DNA of 64,000 bases, taken from Paenibacillus sp. FSL R5-0341. GTDB taxonomy: Bacteria; Bacillota; Bacilli; Paenibacillales; Paenibacillaceae. The notes under the pieces are model-generated. The model was not told the DNA's origin and did not search any database. It worked only from the letters and a program-made list of their open reading frames with translations. Where the stretch lies: NCBI RefSeq assembly GCF_037975235.1, contig NZ_CP150241.1:2728001-2792000 (forward strand), read 5' to 3'. A program made the position numbers and the translations under genes. Shown piece by piece: positions 44,936-53,457 of this stretch. Position 1 is the stretch's first letter. Each line of letters opens with the position of its first letter.

Positions 44936-46868
44936 TAACGTTGTTCGCAACAAACGAATTTATCTGGCTCATTTTCTGAGCAGTACATTTTCCGTCATGA
45001 TCTTTTTCACCTACGCATTGCTCCTGTTCCATCCCGATCTGAAAGAAGGGTTAAAGGGATCAAGTGGTACGGTTACGTTGCTTGCCAACCAGGGGTTTAT
45101 GATTGCAGAGGTCATTATATTCATCTTTTCATTCCTGTTCCTGCTCTACTCGGTTGGTTCATTTCTGAAGACACGTAAGAAGGAATTTGGTATTTTCCTG
45201 ATCATTGGCATGACACGTAAACAAATGAACCGGCTCTTGTTTATGGAGAACATGTGTATCGGATTAGCTTCAATTATTACCGGTATTGGACTCGGGCTTA
45301 TTTTCGGCAAATTGATTCTGCTCATCTGCGGCTCCATGCTGGCTGTCGAGAACAGCCTTCGGTTCTATTTTCCGCTGAAAGGCATCGCCCTGACGGTTGG
45401 GGCATTTCTACTGCTGTTCATTATCATTGCGATGTCGTCATCCTTGCTCATACGGAAAGGTTCGCTCATTGAGCTTGTGAAATCAGAGGAAAAACCGAAA
45501 CCGGAACCCAAAGCATCGCGTCTGCTCGCATTGCTATCCGTATTGTTCATTGGGGGAGGTTATGCAGGGGTATTCACTTTTGTATGGGTAAGCTTCTCGT
45601 TTCCGCTATTAATGGCAAGTGTCGTGGTCGTTATTGCAGGTACGTACTTTTTGTTCACGCAGCTCAGTGTATACATCATTCGGGCACTCAAAAGAAACCC
45701 AAGATTGTTTTTCCGCAAAACCAATCTGCTCTTCTTATCGGAACTTACGTATCGAATGAAAGATAACGCCATCATGTTTTTCATGGTAAGTATCATTTCA
45801 GCTTCTTCATTTACGGGAATTGGCACCATGCTTGCTATTGCTGACCCGGGGTTGTCGTCCATGTCGAATCCGTACGCATTCAGTTATATGAATAACTGGG
45901 ATACTCCAAACTCCGAGCGACATATTCGGCAGATTGAAGAAACGTTGGTTGATCATCAAGTTCCCTACGTGAAGGGTAGTTATGCTCCTATAGGTGAAAA
46001 TAATAATGGGAAGATTATCAAACTGAGTGATTATAACCGTCTTGCGAAGGCACTGGGGTATGAAGAACGTACGTTGAAACAGATCGATGAGTCATTTATG
46101 ACACCAAGCAATTTGGCGATTCGCAAGGCGTACCGTGAACAGGTTGAACAAGGAGTCTCGGGAGGAAAGGTCAATCTGGAGGTTGATAATCAGCACGTAC
46201 CTGTCCAGCTATCGACACCTGGTACCGATATTGTGATTCCTTTTCAATATGAAATTTATCTCTACGTCGTAACCGACGAACTGTTTAATAAGATGAGACC
46301 TGCGTACAACGAGGAAGTTGGCATGCCTGAAGATTTCTATTCGAGTCGAACGATACAATTTATTGTGAAAGATTGGATGGGTACACGCAGCTTCGCTCCT
46401 GAATTGATCAAATCCATTCAAGATGATTATTCCGACAAAGGTTATTATGAGGTCAGCGCACTTGTGGTGGATTGGCTTAATTCCAAGCAGACCAATGGCA
46501 TCATTCTGATTTTGAGCGGCCTGATCGGCATTGTTTTCTTCACCTTTGCAGCAAGTTTCACGTATTTCAGACTTTACGCAGATCTAGAGCGGGATGAAGC
46601 GCAGTATCGCATGATTGGCAAAATGGGACTGAGTCGTCCCGAACTCCGTAAGATCGTAACAAGGCAGCTATTGCTTATGTTCTTCCTGCCGCTTCTGGTG
46701 GCGGTCATCCACAGTTCAGTTGCCTTTGTAGCGTTACAGCAACTGGTTGATTTCTCGGTCTTCGGATACAGCCTGCGCATCTTCTTGGTGTTTGCTTCCA
46801 TGCAGATCTTGTATTTTGCGCTTGTGCGCTGGCGGTATCTGCGTCATATGTATTCCAAGTTAGTCTAA
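44910..46868 (+). CDS. BceB-type ABC transporter permease
   Basis: A 652-residue FtsX-fold permease with about ten membrane segments and one large extracellular domain (about 310-530), the hallmark of BceB. The N-terminus [20 protein letters not shown] is typical of the family. With the ATPase it removes antimicrobial peptides from lipid II-cycle targets and passes the signal to the BceS-type kinase. The GGAGGGTC ribosome site lies inside the ATPase gene. Confidence 0.92.
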   Translation: MNFRQFAINNVVRNKRIYLAHFLSSTFSVMIFFTYALLLFHPDLKEGLKGSSGTVTLLANQGFMIAEVIIFIFSFLFLLYSVGSFLKTRKKEFGIFLIIGMTRKQMNRLLFMENMCIGLASIITGIGLGLIFGKLILLICGSMLAVENSLRFYFPLKGIALTVGAFLLLFIIIAMSSSLLIRKGSLIELVKSEEKPKPEPKASRLLALLSVLFIGGGYAGVFTFVWVSFSFPLLMASVVVVIAGTYFLFTQLSVYIIRALKRNPRLFFRKTNLLFLSELTYRMKDNAIMFFMVSIISASSFTGIGTMLAIADPGLSSMSNPYAFSYMNNWDTPNSERHIRQIEETLVDHQVPYVKGSYAPIGENNNGKIIKLSDYNRLAKALGYEERTLKQIDESFMTPSNLAIRKAYREQVEQGVSGGKVNLEVDNQHVPVQLSTPGTDIVIPFQYEIYLYVVTDELFNKMRPAYNEEVGMPEDFYSSRTIQFIVKDWMGTRSFAPELIKSIQDDYSDKGYYEVSALVVDWLNSKQTNGIILILSGLIGIVFFTFAASFTYFRLYADLERDEAQYRMIGKMGLSRPELRKIVTRQLLLMFFLPLLVAVIHSSVAFVALQQLVDFSVFGYSLRIFLVFASMQILYFALVRWRYLRHMYSKLV

Positions 46869-46949
46869 AATAGCATGGCCCAACAGACACCGAACGCATG
46901 ACTCGGTGTCTGTTGACTTTTCTATCCAAGGCACAGTACTATTTCGATA

Positions 46950-46964
46950 GATACAAAATGTATC
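46950..46964. promoter_or_regulatory. GATACA-N3-TGTATC site before the hydroxylase gene
   Basis: GATACAAAATGTATC is a palindrome matching 37573-37587, including the following ATC. It lies 78 bases before the start codon, just after a possible -10 TACTAT (46937). Confidence 0.6.
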
Positions 46965-47041
46965 ATCACATAGTTTCTCAAGCAGTTAGAAGGATGGGGT
47001 TACAGAAATGTCAGGCAGATGCCTGAGAGGGAGGACAGATC

Positions 47042-48487
47042 ATGAGCATCACGATGTCTCGTGGACAAGCTTACATTCAACGTTTGAATGATGAGCGGAA
47101 TGTATGGCTGGACGGAGAACGTATCCGGGTTACCCAGCATCAGGCCTTTCAGGGAACACTTCAAACGATAGAAGGATTGTTTAATCTGGTGGATGACCCG
47201 GAGACAAGGGAAACCGTGGCCTATTGGGACGAACAGACGGGAAGTTATGTACATCGCTCTTTTCTTGTACCCCGTTCACATCTCGACGTGAATAGCAGAG
47301 CGGAGGCTTTTCGGCTTTGGTCTGAGCGGACGTATGGGGTGATGAGCCGATTGTCTGATTATGCTCGTTCCCGCCTGACCGGCTGGTATGCAACACGACA
47401 TGAGATGACAGCACATGATCCTGCATTTGCAGGTAAAATATCGGCTTATTTTGAACAAGCCAAACGAAAAGATGTATTCCTGACCATTGTCCAGCGCGAC
47501 CCCCAGATTAACCGTTCCTTGCCTGTTGGTGAAGACGAGGATGCCATGCTGCGGATTGTCAAAAGCAATACGGAGGGCGTAGTCATTCGCGGGGCCAAAA
47601 TGGTGGCAACAGCAGCGCCTTATGCAGATGATATTATTGCTTATCCCGTTCAACGAATTCCGTCCCACCTGCCAGAGCTGGCCCATATGGTGATTGTAGC
47701 TGCGGACAGTCCGGGCTTACACATGATGTGTCGTGAATCTTTTGCCACAAAAGATACAGATCAATCACATCCACTCAGTGCGCAGTACGATGAGATGGAT
47801 GCCGTGTTATTTTTTGACGATGTATTTGTGCCCTGGGAACGTGTATTGCTGCACAATAACCCTGAAGCCGTATGGCAGATTCGCTGTAATACAGCTTCGG
47901 CCAGTCTGGCCTATCATCAGAGCGTCATTCGTTTGCACTCAAAACTGGAGTTCATTACAGCCGTGACCTCAGCCATTGCCAAGGAGATTGGGGTGGACGC
48001 TTTCCTGAATGTACAGGAACAGCTCGGAGAGCTGATCAGTCAGATGCAGACCATCGAGGGATTGATTGTTGCTGCTGAAGCTCAGTCCAAGTCGGATACA
48101 TTCGGCAACTGGTTGCCGGAATTCAAATATATTGAAACTGCCCGTAATCTGGGCAATCGGTATTATCCCCGCGCTGTGGAAATATTAAAGACGATTGCTG
48201 CGGGTGGTCTGATTCAGATTCCTTCAGGTACGTTTGAGATGAATGAAATGATGGGCTCCATGATGGGAAAATACCTTGGCGGAGTAACGATGCAAGCCCC
48301 GGAGAAGATTCGTCTCTTTCAACTGGCGTGGGAGCTAACAGGAAGTCCACTCGGAGCCAGGCATGACCTGTATGAACGCTTCTATGCGGGTGATCCCGTG
48401 CGCAACCGGGCGAGCCAATATGTGCAGTATGACAAACAACGTTTATCGCTGAAAGTTGAACCTTGGCTTCGTTCCGGTAAGGAATGA
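47042..48487 (+). CDS. HpaB-family flavin-dependent hydroxylase (4-hydroxyphenylacetate 3-monooxygenase type)
   Basis: A 481-residue oxygenase component. GAGGGAGGAC lies upstream of ATG 47042. It starts with SRGQAYIQRLNDERNVWLDG, the usual opening of HpaB proteins, and has the flavin-pocket segment VVIRGAKMVATAAPYADDII and FFDDVFVPWERVLLHNNPEA. It would hydroxylate a phenol using reduced FAD from a partner reductase (HpaC), which is not seen nearby. A hairpin, TCAGGC-AGAT-GCCTGA (47011-47026), ends right at the ribosome site. Confidence 0.9.
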   Translation: MSITMSRGQAYIQRLNDERNVWLDGERIRVTQHQAFQGTLQTIEGLFNLVDDPETRETVAYWDEQTGSYVHRSFLVPRSHLDVNSRAEAFRLWSERTYGVMSRLSDYARSRLTGWYATRHEMTAHDPAFAGKISAYFEQAKRKDVFLTIVQRDPQINRSLPVGEDEDAMLRIVKSNTEGVVIRGAKMVATAAPYADDIIAYPVQRIPSHLPELAHMVIVAADSPGLHMMCRESFATKDTDQSHPLSAQYDEMDAVLFFDDVFVPWERVLLHNNPEAVWQIRCNTASASLAYHQSVIRLHSKLEFITAVTSAIAKEIGVDAFLNVQEQLGELISQMQTIEGLIVAAEAQSKSDTFGNWLPEFKYIETARNLGNRYYPRAVEILKTIAAGGLIQIPSGTFEMNEMMGSMMGKYLGGVTMQAPEKIRLFQLAWELTGSPLGARHDLYERFYAGDPVRNRASQYVQYDKQRLSLKVEPWLRSGKE

Positions 48488-48565
48488 TCTGATAGTCTAA
48501 TCCGAATGGTCCGAATGAAGATTGAAAAGCCTGAATGAAGAATGAGAACGATCCTATTTTCATAA

Positions 48566-48594
48566 AGCCTTGGCTTGCGCCAGGGCTCTATTTC
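48566..48594 (+). terminator. Terminator after the hydroxylase gene
   Basis: AGCCTTGG pairs with CCAGGGCT (one G-T pair) and is followed by a T-rich tract. Confidence 0.7.
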
Positions 48595-48600
48595 TATTTA

Positions 48601-48654
48601 TTTAGATTATCTTTAGAAATGATTTAGGTTGAATTAAGAGACGTAGTATATAGT
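48601..48654 (+). promoter_or_regulatory. 11-bp direct repeats at the promoter of a two-component operon
   Basis: TTTAG recurs at 48601, 48612 and 48623, with TTAAG at 48634: four copies with an exact 11-base period. A -10 TATAGT lies at 48649-48654. This is the usual layout for an OmpR-type regulator bound at its own promoter. Confidence 0.6.
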
Positions 48655-48700
48655 AATAATGTAGAGATAGGCATAGAGTATAGGAAATGAGAGGAATAAC

Positions 48701-49408
48701 ATGAGATACACCGTATTAATTGCAGATGACGAACCAGAGATTGTGGAACTGCTTCAGCTCTATCTGGAGAAGGACTATACCATTAAGACTGCGGTGAATG
48801 GAGCCGAGGCGTTACAATGTATACGTTCTACACAGATCGATCTGGTCATACTGGACATCATGATGCCTGTGATGGATGGGTTGCAGTTGATCAAACAGAT
48901 CCGGGCTACACATCACATGCCTGTTCTGTTCCTATCCGCCAAAAGTCAGGATCACGATAAAATCCTTGGACTGGGACTTGGGGCAGATGATTATATAGCG
49001 AAGCCATTCAACCCGCTTGAGATTGTCGCCAGGGTAGAGGCATTGCTCAGAAGAGTCAATCATTTTGATGCAGCGGAGGTTCCCGCAGCGAAAGAACAGA
49101 ATCTGGTATTAGGTGATCTGACCCTGGATCGATCCCAATGTATCCTTTTTCGTTCAGGAAGTCCTGTAACATTGACCTCTACAGAGTATAAAATCATGGA
49201 ATTGTTGCTCGATCAGCCTGGCCGAGTGTTCACCCGTAAAAAAATATACGAAGCGGTCTGGGGCGACTATTATGCGCACGAGGACAGCACGATTATGGTA
49301 CATATCAGCAACATTCGGGAGAAGATCGAGCGTGACTCCAGACAACCGGAATATCTCAAAACGATAAGGGGACTGGGATACAAAATTGAAGCGCCCATGG
49401 AAAGCTAG
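48701..49408 (+). CDS. OmpR/PhoB-family response regulator
   Basis: A 235-residue regulator with IADDEPEIVELL, phospho-acceptor Asp in LVILDIMMPVMDGLQL, and ADDYIAKPFNP. The C-terminal winged helix includes VFTRKKIYEAVWGDYYA and the recognition region STIMVHISNIREKIE. It overlaps the kinase gene by 23 bases. Direct repeats at its own promoter suggest autoregulation. Confidence 0.93.
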   Translation: MRYTVLIADDEPEIVELLQLYLEKDYTIKTAVNGAEALQCIRSTQIDLVILDIMMPVMDGLQLIKQIRATHHMPVLFLSAKSQDHDKILGLGLGADDYIAKPFNPLEIVARVEALLRRVNHFDAAEVPAAKEQNLVLGDLTLDRSQCILFRSGSPVTLTSTEYKIMELLLDQPGRVFTRKKIYEAVWGDYYAHEDSTIMVHISNIREKIERDSRQPEYLKTIRGLGYKIEAPMES

Positions 49409-50843
49409 AGAAAAAAGACTGTTGCAGACATCCCTGACACTGGACTTCTTGCTGTTCAACTTCTTTTTACTGTTACTGGTATTGATCGTGTACCTTATGG
49501 TGTCACTGGATGTCGTGGATTTTCGTATATCGGATCAGGTGGTTGATCCGGATTTGAATGTCGAAGCCCATGTGTACGTGGCAGAGCTGGAGAACGAATT
49601 TTACTCCGGTGGGGGTTCGGTATCGAAAGATAAAGACACCGAGATTCAACGTCTCAAGGACAGCGGTGGCTGGATTGAGATACTGGATGCGAATCGCACC
49701 GTCATTCGTCATGTAGGAGATAAGCAAGATGCGTTCACCCAATACAGTGAAGCCGATCTGTATGCTGGATTGGAGAATCGGAGTGACCAGCCGTACTATT
49801 ACTCCATCACTCCGTTTTCGACAGATGGAGCGGCAGCGTATGTGTTGCTGAAGATCCCGCGTGATCTGGTCAGCGTAAGGATTAATGATAATCAATTGAT
49901 TACCAATCTGAAGCACCCGTTATCTTTTTACATTATGATTGGCATCGGTTTAGTGTTGTCATTGATCTTTGTCTATAGCTATTGGGTCGCACGGAGAATC
50001 AAAAAACCACTCAGCATTCTCTCCTCGGGTCTTACGCAGATGATTCAGGGAAATTATAGTACACGGATGTCGATCTCGGCCGAGAGAGAGTTTGTCCAGA
50101 TTGGTGAGACCTTTAACTACATGGCGGACGTCATTGAGAACACCTCTGCGGAGAAACGTTATGCAGAAGAGAGTAAACAGCGACTGATTGTAGACTTATC
50201 ACATGATCTGAAGACACCGATAACATCTATACAGGGATACGCGCAGGCATTGGTGGAAGGACGTGGGGAAGACAAGGACAGGCAGCAACGATATCTGGGA
50301 TATATCTATAACAAGTCCGTTCAAGTTGCACGCATGATACAGAATATGCTGGAGCTGCTCAAGGTGGATTCGCCCGATTTCCGCATGCATATTCAGAGAA
50401 GAGAAATTGGAGAATTCGTGCGCGAGATTATGGCAGATACGTATGGGGAGATTGAACAAAAACAGTTTGTCCTTCACGTACTTGTTCCTGATCAGGAGAT
50501 CTACGCGAGGTATGATCCCGAGCTGTTATCCAGAGTCATTCAGAATCTGATTACCAATGCTCTGTCTTATAATCCGCCCGGAACAGAAATGCGCGTGGAA
50601 CTCATTCCGCTTCATACCCATGTGGTAATTGAAGTGGCAGATACCGGAGTGGGCATACCCCAAGAACTGTGGTCAACGATCTTTGACCCGTTTGTACGAG
50701 GGGATGAGGCGCGGACAGCGACCGGAGGCACCGGACTTGGTTTGTCCATCGCACGACGTAATACGGAGAAAATGGGCGGACGGCTGATCCTTTCCCGGCG
50801 TGGGCGAGAGACCACCGTGTTTACCATTGAGATTCCAAATTAA
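49386..50843 (+). CDS. Sensor histidine kinase with HAMP domain
   Basis: A 485-residue kinase. The start is taken as TTG 49386; no ATG is in frame nearby and the ribosome site is weak, as often for overlapping genes. TM1 (FLLFNFFLLLLVLIVYLMV, about 21-39), an extracellular domain of about 135 residues, TM2 (FYIMIGIGLVLSLIFVYSYW), HAMP, phospho-acceptor box LIVDLSHDLKTPITSIQGYA (His near 272), and ATPase motifs NLITNALSYN, DTGVGIPQE and GTGLGLSIA. The stimulus is unknown. The next two genes probably share its transcript. Confidence 0.9.
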   Translation: MKRPWKAREKRLLQTSLTLDFLLFNFFLLLLVLIVYLMVSLDVVDFRISDQVVDPDLNVEAHVYVAELENEFYSGGGSVSKDKDTEIQRLKDSGGWIEILDANRTVIRHVGDKQDAFTQYSEADLYAGLENRSDQPYYYSITPFSTDGAAAYVLLKIPRDLVSVRINDNQLITNLKHPLSFYIMIGIGLVLSLIFVYSYWVARRIKKPLSILSSGLTQMIQGNYSTRMSISAEREFVQIGETFNYMADVIENTSAEKRYAEESKQRLIVDLSHDLKTPITSIQGYAQALVEGRGEDKDRQQRYLGYIYNKSVQVARMIQNMLELLKVDSPDFRMHIQRREIGEFVREIMADTYGEIEQKQFVLHVLVPDQEIYARYDPELLSRVIQNLITNALSYNPPGTEMRVELIPLHTHVVIEVADTGVGIPQELWSTIFDPFVRGDEARTATGGTGLGLSIARRNTEKMGGRLILSRRGRETTVFTIEIPN

Positions 50844-50878
50844 ATAAGAGAAGAAATGTCCATGTGGAGGGGAATATT

Positions 50879-51958
50879 TTGTTCAAAGGAAATACGTTTG
50901 TCAGGTTCAGTATTGCACTGGCTCTGATATTGGTTAATATCTATTTATTATCACGTGTGAGCTTCATCTTTCAGCCGCTCGTTACCATGATCACGGTAAT
51001 CACCGTGCCGATGATGTTATCGGTGTTCTTTTATTATCTGCTAAGGCCGCTCGTGAATTATATGGAGAAAAAGAAAATAAATCGCACGTTAAGTATTTTG
51101 CTAATCTATCTGGTTATTGCTATTCTGGGTGTGTTCTTCATCATTGGATTATGGCCATCGTTACGTGAGCAGCTCATCAACCTGGTCGATAACGCACCGA
51201 ATCTACTTAATTCATTAAGTGAACAACTGAGAGAGCTGGAGCAGAATGGTGCGATTCAAGCCTTGTTCCCGGAGGGATCTACACCTTTATCTCAGATCAC
51301 GGAGTATATCAACAAAGGATTTAACTTTGTGACCAACTATGTAAGTGGATTTTTCTCACTCGTGTCCAGTTTTGCGATTATCTTGTTTACATTACCGATC
51401 CTTTTGTTCTATATGCTGTTACAAGGTGAGAAATTCGGCCGTAAACTGGCACATATCGCTCCAAAACGTTTCCAAAATGACAGCCGTGAAGTCGTGCTTG
51501 AGATTGATCAGGCGCTGAGTGGTTTTATTGTGGGAAGAGTCTTGGTGAATCTGGCGCTGGGTGTACTGATGTATATCGGTTTCCTGATCATTGGACTGCC
51601 GTACGCATTACTGCTCACGGTAATCGCGGTCATCATGAACTTTGTTCCGTTTATCGGAGCGATTGTGTCGTCCGTGCCTATTGTGATCATGGGTCTCGTG
51701 GTATCGCCATCGGTTGCCATCTGGTCTCTGATTATTATTCTCGTCGCCCAGCAGATTCAGGACAACCTGGTTGCACCCTACGTATTTGGTAAAAAACTCG
51801 ATATTCACCCGCTAACGACGATTATTCTGGTTTTGGGTGCAGGGGACCTCGGTGGAATTATTGCCATCCTAATTATTATTCCGGTGTATATGATTGTTAA
51901 AATTCTTTTGGTTCGAATCTACAACATGTTCTTCAAGGACAAATGGCAGAATGCATAG
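50879..51958 (+). CDS. AI-2E family (UPF0118) membrane protein
   Basis: A 359-residue polytopic membrane protein. TTG 50879 is chosen because GGAGGGG lies about six bases upstream; the GTG at 50864 lies before that site. There are about seven to eight membrane segments, with the family region PYALLLTVIAVIMNFVPFIG and the GAIVSSVP and LVAPYVFGKKLDIHPL motifs. Members include TqsA-like exporters and sodium/proton antiporters, so function is open. It lies 35 bases after the kinase and 29 before the next gene. Confidence 0.9.
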   Translation: MFKGNTFVRFSIALALILVNIYLLSRVSFIFQPLVTMITVITVPMMLSVFFYYLLRPLVNYMEKKKINRTLSILLIYLVIAILGVFFIIGLWPSLREQLINLVDNAPNLLNSLSEQLRELEQNGAIQALFPEGSTPLSQITEYINKGFNFVTNYVSGFFSLVSSFAIILFTLPILLFYMLLQGEKFGRKLAHIAPKRFQNDSREVVLEIDQALSGFIVGRVLVNLALGVLMYIGFLIIGLPYALLLTVIAVIMNFVPFIGAIVSSVPIVIMGLVVSPSVAIWSLIIILVAQQIQDNLVAPYVFGKKLDIHPLTTIILVLGAGDLGGIIAILIIIPVYMIVKILLVRIYNMFFKDKWQNA

Positions 51959-51987
51959 AATCTAAATTATTCGAAGGAGTGGAGCAC

Positions 51988-52386
51988 ATGTCTGAAATTA
52001 TCGAAAAACCATACAATGAACCTGAATATATCGCACCTCAATCTGTTCAAATGGGTACCATTCACATCTCGAACGATGTGCTGTCCAAGATCGTGGGGAT
52101 GGCCGCGCAGAGCACGAATGGTGTATCCTCCATGTCCGTGGGACTGACTGAAGGCATTGCCAAGAGCATCAGTGGCAAAAGTCTGCAAAAAGGGATTGAT
52201 GTGCACGTCAAAGACGATCAGGCCACCATTCAGCTGCGCATCAACATTCAATATGGCAACAAGATGCACGAGGTTTGCCGTGAACTTCAACATAATGTTC
52301 AACAGGCTGTAGAACAATTAGCTGGCGTTATGGTCAATGAAATTAAAGTACAAGTCGTCGGCGTATCCATGCCGGAAACGGTATAA
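51988..52386 (+). CDS. Asp23/Gls24 family envelope stress protein
   Basis: A 132-residue protein. AAGGAGTGG precedes ATG 51988; the longer ORF from 51943 overlaps the previous gene. The domain is seen from GTIHISNDVLSKIVGMAAQS to VNEIKVQVVGVSMP. Asp23/Gls24 proteins sit at the membrane and respond to wall or alkaline stress. Its place after a two-component system and an AI-2E membrane protein suggests an envelope-stress operon. Confidence 0.9.
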   Translation: MSEIIEKPYNEPEYIAPQSVQMGTIHISNDVLSKIVGMAAQSTNGVSSMSVGLTEGIAKSISGKSLQKGIDVHVKDDQATIQLRINIQYGNKMHEVCRELQHNVQQAVEQLAGVMVNEIKVQVVGVSMPETV

Positions 52387-52395
52387 ACGAATGGC

Positions 52396-52444
52396 AAAAA
52401 CAGCACTTTCCCAATTAACAACTTAACTGGGAGGGTGCTGTTTT
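52396..52444. terminator. Bidirectional terminator between the Gls24 and AraC genes
   Basis: AAAAACAGCAC (52396) pairs with GTGCTGTTTT (52435-52444), with inner CCCA/TGGG. The A and T tracts on both sides suit both strands. It overlaps the 3' end of the convergent AraC gene. Confidence 0.85.
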
Positions 52445-53260
52445 ATGTTTGCGGTAGTAGGTGGGAGCTTCGCCCATCACTTTTTTGAACATTTTGGAGA
52501 ACAGCAATTGATCGGTGTAGCCCACAGAACGGGCAATATCACCAATGGTCAGACCGGGATCAAGCGTCAGTTCAGCTGCCCTGCGCATCCGATAATGGAC
52601 CAGATACGACTGGATGCTGCTTCCCATCTGGTCCTTGAAGAGAGAGCACAGGTAACTGCGCTGCAAACCGACATGGGCCGCGATGGATTGAACGGTAATG
52701 GCATTGGCATAGTTCATTTCAATAAAGTCCATTACCTGCGTTACGTACGTTTCCTTCGAATAATCCGGCATGGGTTGAAGATGATCTGCATTGGCCTGAT
52801 CAATTAAAATAGAGAAGAATTGATACAGCAAACCAGTCATGCTAATCTCCCAGCCTTTATGGGTATGCCGCGAATTAATCATTCGGTGCAGGCAGGATCG
52901 CATCTCGTCATCCTCATTGCCCAGCTCAAAGATCGGGTGATGCTCCGACAGACAGGCCTGCTGTAAAAAGGAAGAACTATTGCTGCCTTGAAAAGCAACC
53001 CAGCTGTATTCCCAAGGGTCATCCTGATCTGCTTCGTAATGTACGACGGAATGCGGAACAATCAGAAAACCTTGACCTTTGTGCAGGGTGTACGTTTTGC
53101 CACCAACTTCGAAGGTGCCTTTGCCATTCAAAATATAATGAATTTTGTAGTAGTCTCTCATGGCAGGGCCAAAGTGGTGACCTGGTGTACAGGCTTCCGT
53201 GCCATAATGAAGGAGCTGAAGCTCCTGAAAATGATTGTTCTTGAACATATACGTAATCAA
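52415..53260 (-). CDS. AraC-family transcriptional regulator with cupin sensor
   Basis: A 281-residue soluble regulator. TTG 53260 has AGGAGTG upstream. The N-terminal cupin fold (YYKIHYILNGKGTFEVGGKT) binds a small sugar-like ligand in this family. The C-terminal double helix-turn-helix has ITVQSIAAHVGLQRSYLCSL and IGDIARSVGYTDQLLFSKMF. It is divergent from an aldo/keto reductase gene, its likely target. Confidence 0.9.
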   Translation of the reverse strand: MITYMFKNNHFQELQLLHYGTEACTPGHHFGPAMRDYYKIHYILNGKGTFEVGGKTYTLHKGQGFLIVPHSVVHYEADQDDPWEYSWVAFQGSNSSSFLQQACLSEHHPIFELGNEDDEMRSCLHRMINSRHTHKGWEISMTGLLYQFFSILIDQANADHLQPMPDYSKETYVTQVMDFIEMNYANAITVQSIAAHVGLQRSYLCSLFKDQMGSSIQSYLVHYRMRRAAELTLDPGLTIGDIARSVGYTDQLLFSKMFKKVMGEAPTYYRKHKTAPSQLSC

Positions 53261-53457
53261 GGGTATTCACTCCTGTACGATTTCGTCTCATCTTGCATTT
53301 TAACATATTGATTCGTACAAAAGATCAATCATTTAAGATTAGTTTATATAGATATAACAATCATTTTTCCATATGTTCAAAGTGAAATGCCATATCGTTT
53401 TGCCAGAAAAATGTCTAAGATGAAAAGGAATTCAACAAACCTTACAGGAAAGTGAGA

